DNA from: Clostridiaceae bacterium | Lineage (GTDB): Bacteria > Bacillota > Clostridia > Acetivibrionales > DTU013 | Length of the DNA stretch: 8,175 bases | Direction of reading: 5' to 3' | Assembly: GCA_012799845.1 (NCBI GenBank) | Contig: JAAZKL010000336.1 | Span: forward strand, 1 to 8,175 | Shown here: positions 4,542 to 8,175 of the stretch, in pieces | Layout: the number at the start of each line of letters is the position of its first letter | Numbering within the stretch: the stretch's first letter is position 1 | The notes under the pieces: generated by a model | What the model was told of the DNA's origin: nothing | Databases searched by the model: none | Seen by the model: the letters and a program-made list of their open reading frames with translations, nothing else | Program-made: the position numbers and the translations under genes

Positions 4542-7500
4542 TTAATTGCCGCTGTTGCCGCCGGCACTGCCTCCGCCGGCACCGCCTCCACTGCTGTTGC
4601 CTCCGCTGCCGTTGCCTCCGCCGCCGCCTCCGCCTCCGCCAGCGCCGCCTCCGCCTCCGCTTTCTTTGCCGCTATACTTAAAGAAGTGCTCCGCGGCGTC
4701 GTTGAAGCCCTGCCCGAAGGTTGGGACTATGCCCAGGTTGATATCCATTCCAAGTTCCATTTCGCACAGGTTCACGACGTTGATATTGAGAGTCATTCCT
4801 CCACCTTTAAGGCCGAGGCCGCCTTCACCTGCAGAAAATGATACGGAGCCGTCTTCATTCTGTATCGTTAATCCTTCCGATATTCCGGTCTCGTCTTTGA
4901 TCGTATCCTTCAGTGTGCCTACCGGATCGACATATACGGCGTGGATCTTTGCAACATGCTTGCCTATTTCTTTTGTTGTGATCTCGGCAGCTTTAAGTAC
5001 GTTTTGATAATCGCCGTACTTCAATGAATATGCCGCAACACCCCATATTGCCGTTTCGAGGCCGAAGAAGACGCCTGCCATGTAGTTGGCGCCGCCCATG
5101 ATCACGGAACGCGCCAGGTTCAGCATATAGCCGGCGCCCATGTGCTCGCCGGTGTCTGACACGGATATGACCTCATAGGTTTCGGGATCGATCTCCAGCC
5201 ACATCCAGCGTTTTTCTCCTCCGAACATGGTCGGCCTGTCCGGGACGAATATTATGTTTCCGGTATTCTCTACACTGTAGAGCAGGCGTTCGGGGAAACC
5301 GTATTTACGCATGGGCTCTATGAATATGCTCCGGTCAAATTCTCCTCCCGGTACGAAAACAAGCCGCGTGTCTTTGGGTGCGTTTTCCCATGAATCCCGG
5401 AAGTTCATATTGGTACCGGGTATCACTTCGCCTTCAAGCAATGACAGGAATGTGCCTGCACCTATGTTATACGCCTTGATTGCTTCGTCGCTTCCGGCGT
5501 GGCACTGGTTCATTGCCTGGACCAGGTCCATCGAAGTCCAGAATTTGTTGTCCTTGCTGGCCAGCCGCGATGTAAGCACCATGTAGCGCGGCTTGTCGGT
5601 GCGTCCGAGGGTCAGGCCCAGGCTTCCTCCGATATCTTTGTCATAAGCCGTCTGTGTCGCGATGAAGCGGTTTATGATGTTGCGCCCGTACCACCTGAGC
5701 GCGGAGATGGTGCTCGGGTCCTGGGCAGCTTTGTGCTCCTTGTTCCATGCATCCTCGAGGGTTTTTGCAGCGTCCTCAGGGATGTCTGGGAGGTTGAAGG
5801 CGATGGTTTGCCATACCCTGTCCAGCGTGTCGCTTTCGGGCAATGTGCAGACATGTGAATAAGTGCCGCCATCATAGATATCCAGTTTTATCTTTATTCC
5901 CCTGACCTTGCTTTTGCCCGTGTCAACCCCGTACTGGCCGGATTCCTGCCCGCTCGGGGTCGTGACCACAGCGGTATACAGCTTTCCTGAGCCTGTACCC
6001 TGGCCAGCCTCCGCAAAACCGACTTCGATCACGTCATTGCTCAATTCGGGAAGTGTCACCGCTTTTGTCAGCAGTTCGATATCTTCACTGATCATGCCGC
6101 TGCTCTCTCCGCCCGCGAGCACGCTGCCGATGTCGCCGATAAGGGATGCTGCGGAATCGGCTTTTGTGTCGGCCATTGCATATATTGTGAGCCATGCTTC
6201 CAGGGGCCTGATTTCAGGACTGCCCTGGGAAGAGATATAGACCAGTTCGTCAAGTTCCGTTATGTCTTTCATGAATGGTATCACGAACAGTTTTGCATTG
6301 CCGGCTGCGTCGGTGTATTTTATGCCTGGTACCATATTGCATTTTCCTTCATTCAGCCCGGCCAGCTTGGAAAGCGCCTGCGCTCCTTCTTCTGTCAGCG
6401 CGATACTGCATATCCTGGGTTTGCATCCGCTTTTGGCGAACAATGATGCGGCCAGGTAACCGAGATCCCATTCCGAACCCCATCCCTGGGTGACGACAGC
6501 CTCAGGCGAGTAGCGGTAATCAGGCGAGTAGCGGTAAGGGTAACCTACTTGGTCAAGTACGCTCGAGGAAACGATGGATGGCAGCCATTTGAGTGTTTTC
6601 AACAAGCTGATGGCCTGGTCCGGCGTACTCACGGACTTGATCTTCATTATGCCATGAGTGACTATTGTTGGCACCGGTATGTGGTTTTTGCCGTCACCCT
6701 GGTCAAGGCCGACCGTCTTTACGTATCCGGCCCTGTTTTCAGCCGATTTGACGGACTCGTATCTTTTCTTCGCCTTTTGCACAGCCTCAGCGAGCTGATT
6801 TTCAAAATCGTCGTAGAACACATCCACACGCGTATTTTCCACAAGAAGCTCGGGATTAGAATACCTTTCATTTGACAGCGTCACGTTAAGGTCAGTGAAG
6901 TATCGTGATTTCAATACCCACTTTTTACTGTTGACATCCATGTGTGCGATATCGAACAAAACAAGGCCTCTTCGCTGGGAACCACTGAAAACGGCCCAAT
7001 CTTCGTTTATGGCATAAAGGTAGTTCGTGCTTATGGGAGCCCGGACGGCATCCGAATCAGAACTGACATCACCAAAGTCTCCAATGCCTTTTCCGAAAGA
7101 TGAACCGCCCTCATCATCCGGCTCCTCTTCTTCGCTGTATTCTTCTTCAGAATACTCTTCCTCTTCATAGACTTCTTCTTCGTAGTATTCCTCTTCCTCG
7201 TAGCTTTCTTCTTCGTAGTATTCTTCTTCGTAAGATCCCTCATCATCACCGGGTTCTCCATCTTCCTGGTCTCCGCCGGAATTATTACCGCCCGCGGGGA
7301 TGTTGCCGCTGTTGTACATATCCAGCCAGTCCTCGCGCACCAGGTCGAACATTTCCCCTGTGATATAAGCGCCCTCGACGCCTTCCGGGCATATGAAGGT
7401 AACGTCTGCTACGGCAGTATTTTCATCATATATAGCCAGTTGATTTACCCGCAGTTCCATGCCGTAAGCCTTGACGGTCGGTTTATTCACAGCACTGCCG

Positions 7501-8175
7501 TACGGACTGCCGTCTTTTATCGGTATCCGGAGGCCGCCGGTATCAAGATCGCCCCATATTTCAGCTTTTGCGCCGAGCAACGATTTGGCGACCGGATATG
7601 CCATCCTGACCTTGTTGGCCGACGATGGTCCCAGCATGACGGGCGACATGAAGCCAAACGGCAGCAGTGCCGTTACATCGCTCATTTTTGTCATCAACGG
7701 GCCGGCGCCTGTGTCGATCTTCATCCACAGCCTTTCGGCGGGGTTGATATCGAGCAGGGCCTGGACTTTTGAATCAAAGTCCGCTTCGATCACGCGGAAT
7801 GTCGTATTTTCCACTGCCTTGTAGTTTTGTACCTGGTCCATGGTGTCAACGGCTTTTACTGTCATCGAAAAAGCATCCGATATCTTTGCCGGGGCCTGTG
7901 TGGGCAAGCTGGCCAGTTCGACCAGCTGAGGGATCATCCGGCCTGCCAGCGGGATGTGGACGTGGCCGTTTACGGTGTCATAAAAGTGCAGCGAGAACTG
8001 GGACACCGGAATTTTAGGCACCACGAACACTATCATGCCCGTCAGCGGTTTGTCGGGGTATACATCTACCGCATATTCTCCGGGGGCGGATATGGGCTTC
8101 TCTGTCAGCCACGTGGCGTCTGAAGCCGGATAGCAGCCCTCGTTGTTGATGTTTATATAAAAGTGGTTCTTAAAG
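4542..8175 (-). CDS. Giant protein of unknown function with acidic Glu/Tyr linker and poly-Gly tail (5' end outside the window)
   Basis: The frame is open from the TAA at 4542-4544 to the right edge, at least 1,210 codons. The first in-window ATG (8036) is probably internal, since 46 further sense codons lie upstream (FKNHFYININNEGCYPAS...) and no good ribosome site precedes it. Numbering from that Met: residues 1-250 look like beta-rich globular domains; 250-315 are a disordered linker of Gly/Asp then Glu/Tyr repeats (EEEYYEEESYEEEEYYEEE); 330-1100 are a globular region; about 1125-1164 are a Gly/Ser/Asn tail. Around 515-540, GWGSEWDLGYLAASLFAKSG followed by CKPRI resembles the core helix of transglutaminase-like folds, but Glu stands where the catalytic Cys would be. 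A hydrophobic stretch near 980-1005 (NYMAGVFFGLETAIWGVAAY) may be a helix. No LPXTG motif is seen. Secretion cannot be judged without the N-terminus. I do not recognise the family. Confidence 0.85.
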   Translation of the reverse strand, partial: FKNHFYININNEGCYPASDATWLTEKPISAPGEYAVDVYPDKPLTGMIVFVVPKIPVSQFSLHFYDTVNGHVHIPLAGRMIPQLVELASLPTQAPAKISDAFSMTVKAVDTMDQVQNYKAVENTTFRVIEADFDSKVQALLDINPAERLWMKIDTGAGPLMTKMSDVTALLPFGFMSPVMLGPSSANKVRMAYPVAKSLLGAKAEIWGDLDTGGLRIPIKDGSPYGSAVNKPTVKAYGMELRVNQLAIYDENTAVADVTFICPEGVEGAYITGEMFDLVREDWLDMYNSGNIPAGGNNSGGDQEDGEPGDDEGSYEEEYYEEESYEEEEYYEEEVYEEEEYSEEEYSEEEEPDDEGGSSFGKGIGDFGDVSSDSDAVRAPISTNYLYAINEDWAVFSGSQRRGLVLFDIAHMDVNSKKWVLKSRYFTDLNVTLSNERYSNPELLVENTRVDVFYDDFENQLAEAVQKAKKRYESVKSAENRAGYVKTVGLDQGDGKNHIPVPTIVTHGIMKIKSVSTPDQAISLLKTLKWLPSIVSSSVLDQVGYPYRYSPDYRYSPEAVVTQGWGSEWDLGYLAASLFAKSGCKPRICSIALTEEGAQALSKLAGLNEGKCNMVPGIKYTDAAGNAKLFVIPFMKDITELDELVYISSQGSPEIRPLEAWLTIYAMADTKADSAASLIGDIGSVLAGGESSGMISEDIELLTKAVTLPELSNDVIEVGFAEAGQGTGSGKLYTAVVTTPSGQESGQYGVDTGKSKVRGIKIKLDIYDGGTYSHVCTLPESDTLDRVWQTIAFNLPDIPEDAAKTLEDAWNKEHKAAQDPSTISALRWYGRNIINRFIATQTAYDKDIGGSLGLTLGRTDKPRYMVLTSRLASKDNKFWTSMDLVQAMNQCHAGSDEAIKAYNIGAGTFLSLLEGEVIPGTNMNFRDSWENAPKDTRLVFVPGGEFDRSIFIEPMRKYGFPERLLYSVENTGNIIFVPDRPTMFGGEKRWMWLEIDPETYEVISVSDTGEHMGAGYMLNLARSVIMGGANYMAGVFFGLETAIWGVAAYSLKYGDYQNVLKAAEITTKEIGKHVAKIHAVYVDPVGTLKDTIKDETGISEGLTIQNEDGSVSFSAGEGGLGLKGGGMTLNINVVNLCEMELGMDINLGIVPTFGQGFNDAAEHFFKYSGKESGGGGGAGGGGGGGGGNGSGGNSSGGGAGGGSAGGNSGN
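4545..4661 (-). other. Region coding the Gly/Ser/Asn-rich C-terminal tail
   Basis: The last 39 codons encode almost only Gly with some Ser, Asn and Ala, including a run of nine Gly (GGGGGGGGGN). The DNA is a GC-rich, low-complexity run of GCC and TCC triplets on the plus strand, prone to slippage. Such tails are flexible and usually unstructured. Confidence 0.8.
6502..6537 (-). repeat. Perfect 18-bp in-frame tandem duplication inside the giant gene
   Basis: TCAGGCGAGTAGCGGTAA occurs at 6502-6519 and again at 6520-6537 without change. It encodes a doubled YRYSP(D/E) segment (PYRYSPDYRYSPEA, about residues 499-512) just before the transglutaminase-like stretch. Perfect identity suggests a recent duplication. 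Confidence 0.85.
7112..7246 (-). other. Region coding the Glu/Tyr-rich acidic linker
   Basis: About 45 codons (residues about 264-309 from the in-window Met) are almost only Glu, Tyr, Ser and Asp, in units such as EEEYYEEES and EEEYSEEEYS. The plus strand shows TTC/CTC microsatellite-like DNA, with CTTCTTCGTAGTATTC present twice. The frame is intact on both sides. Confidence 0.85.

Noticed and set aside
4536..5007. Plus-strand ORFs rich in Ala, Pro and Arg opposite the poly-Gly tail
   Set aside because: They are complements of the GGC/GGA-type codons of the Gly tail; the minus frame is open for over 3,600 bp and is clearly the coding one.
8034..8036. The ATG at 8036 as the true start of the giant gene
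   Set aside because: The frame stays open to the window edge with protein-like sequence upstream, and there is no AGGAG-type site before this ATG.

Overview
This is a roughly 50% GC bacterial window with four genes and one repeat-rich spacer. Its FeoA, TrkA and TrkH-type proteins look most like those of anaerobic Firmicutes (Clostridia). Supporting signs are the double zinc-ribbon protein of a kind common in that group, strong AGGAG-type ribosome binding sites, and frequent AGG and ATA codons. This placement is inferred from protein style, not from a marker gene.

Layout from left to right. At the left edge the first 53 codons of a minus-strand feoA (ferrous iron uptake accessory protein) run off the window. 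A 429-bp divergent intergenic region follows. It holds a plausible feoA promoter, a good extended -10 promoter for the plus strand, and a leader of about 190 nt that can fold on an 18-bp long-range helix ahead of trkA. Then come trkA (589-1968) and trkH (1958-3409), overlapping by 11 bp. Together they encode a Trk/Ktr-type cation (K+) uptake system: TrkH is the membrane pore and TrkA the cytoplasmic nucleotide-binding gating ring.

Between trkH and the next gene lie about 550 bp without a credible gene (3410-3961). This spacer is built of nested repeats: three copies of a 24-nt unit, two of which form a hairpin; 14-bp outer inverted repeats; a 17-bp inverted repeat; a run of seven degenerate 16-nt tandem units; and direct repeats that reach the stop codon of the next gene. 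It looks like a non-autonomous, REPIN- or MITE-like element.

The right half is on the minus strand, convergent to trkAH. A very large open reading frame (4542 to the right edge, at least 1,210 codons, 5' end missing) encodes a protein of unknown function. It has a Glu/Tyr-rich acidic linker, a segment resembling a transglutaminase core without its cysteine, and a poly-Gly/Ser/Asn tail. It is followed, after a 124-bp gap with a long stem-loop, by a small coiled-coil protein ending in two zinc ribbons. The pair may be co-transcribed. The most interesting parts for follow-up are the trkA leader RNA, the repeat element, and the giant protein with its zinc-ribbon partner.
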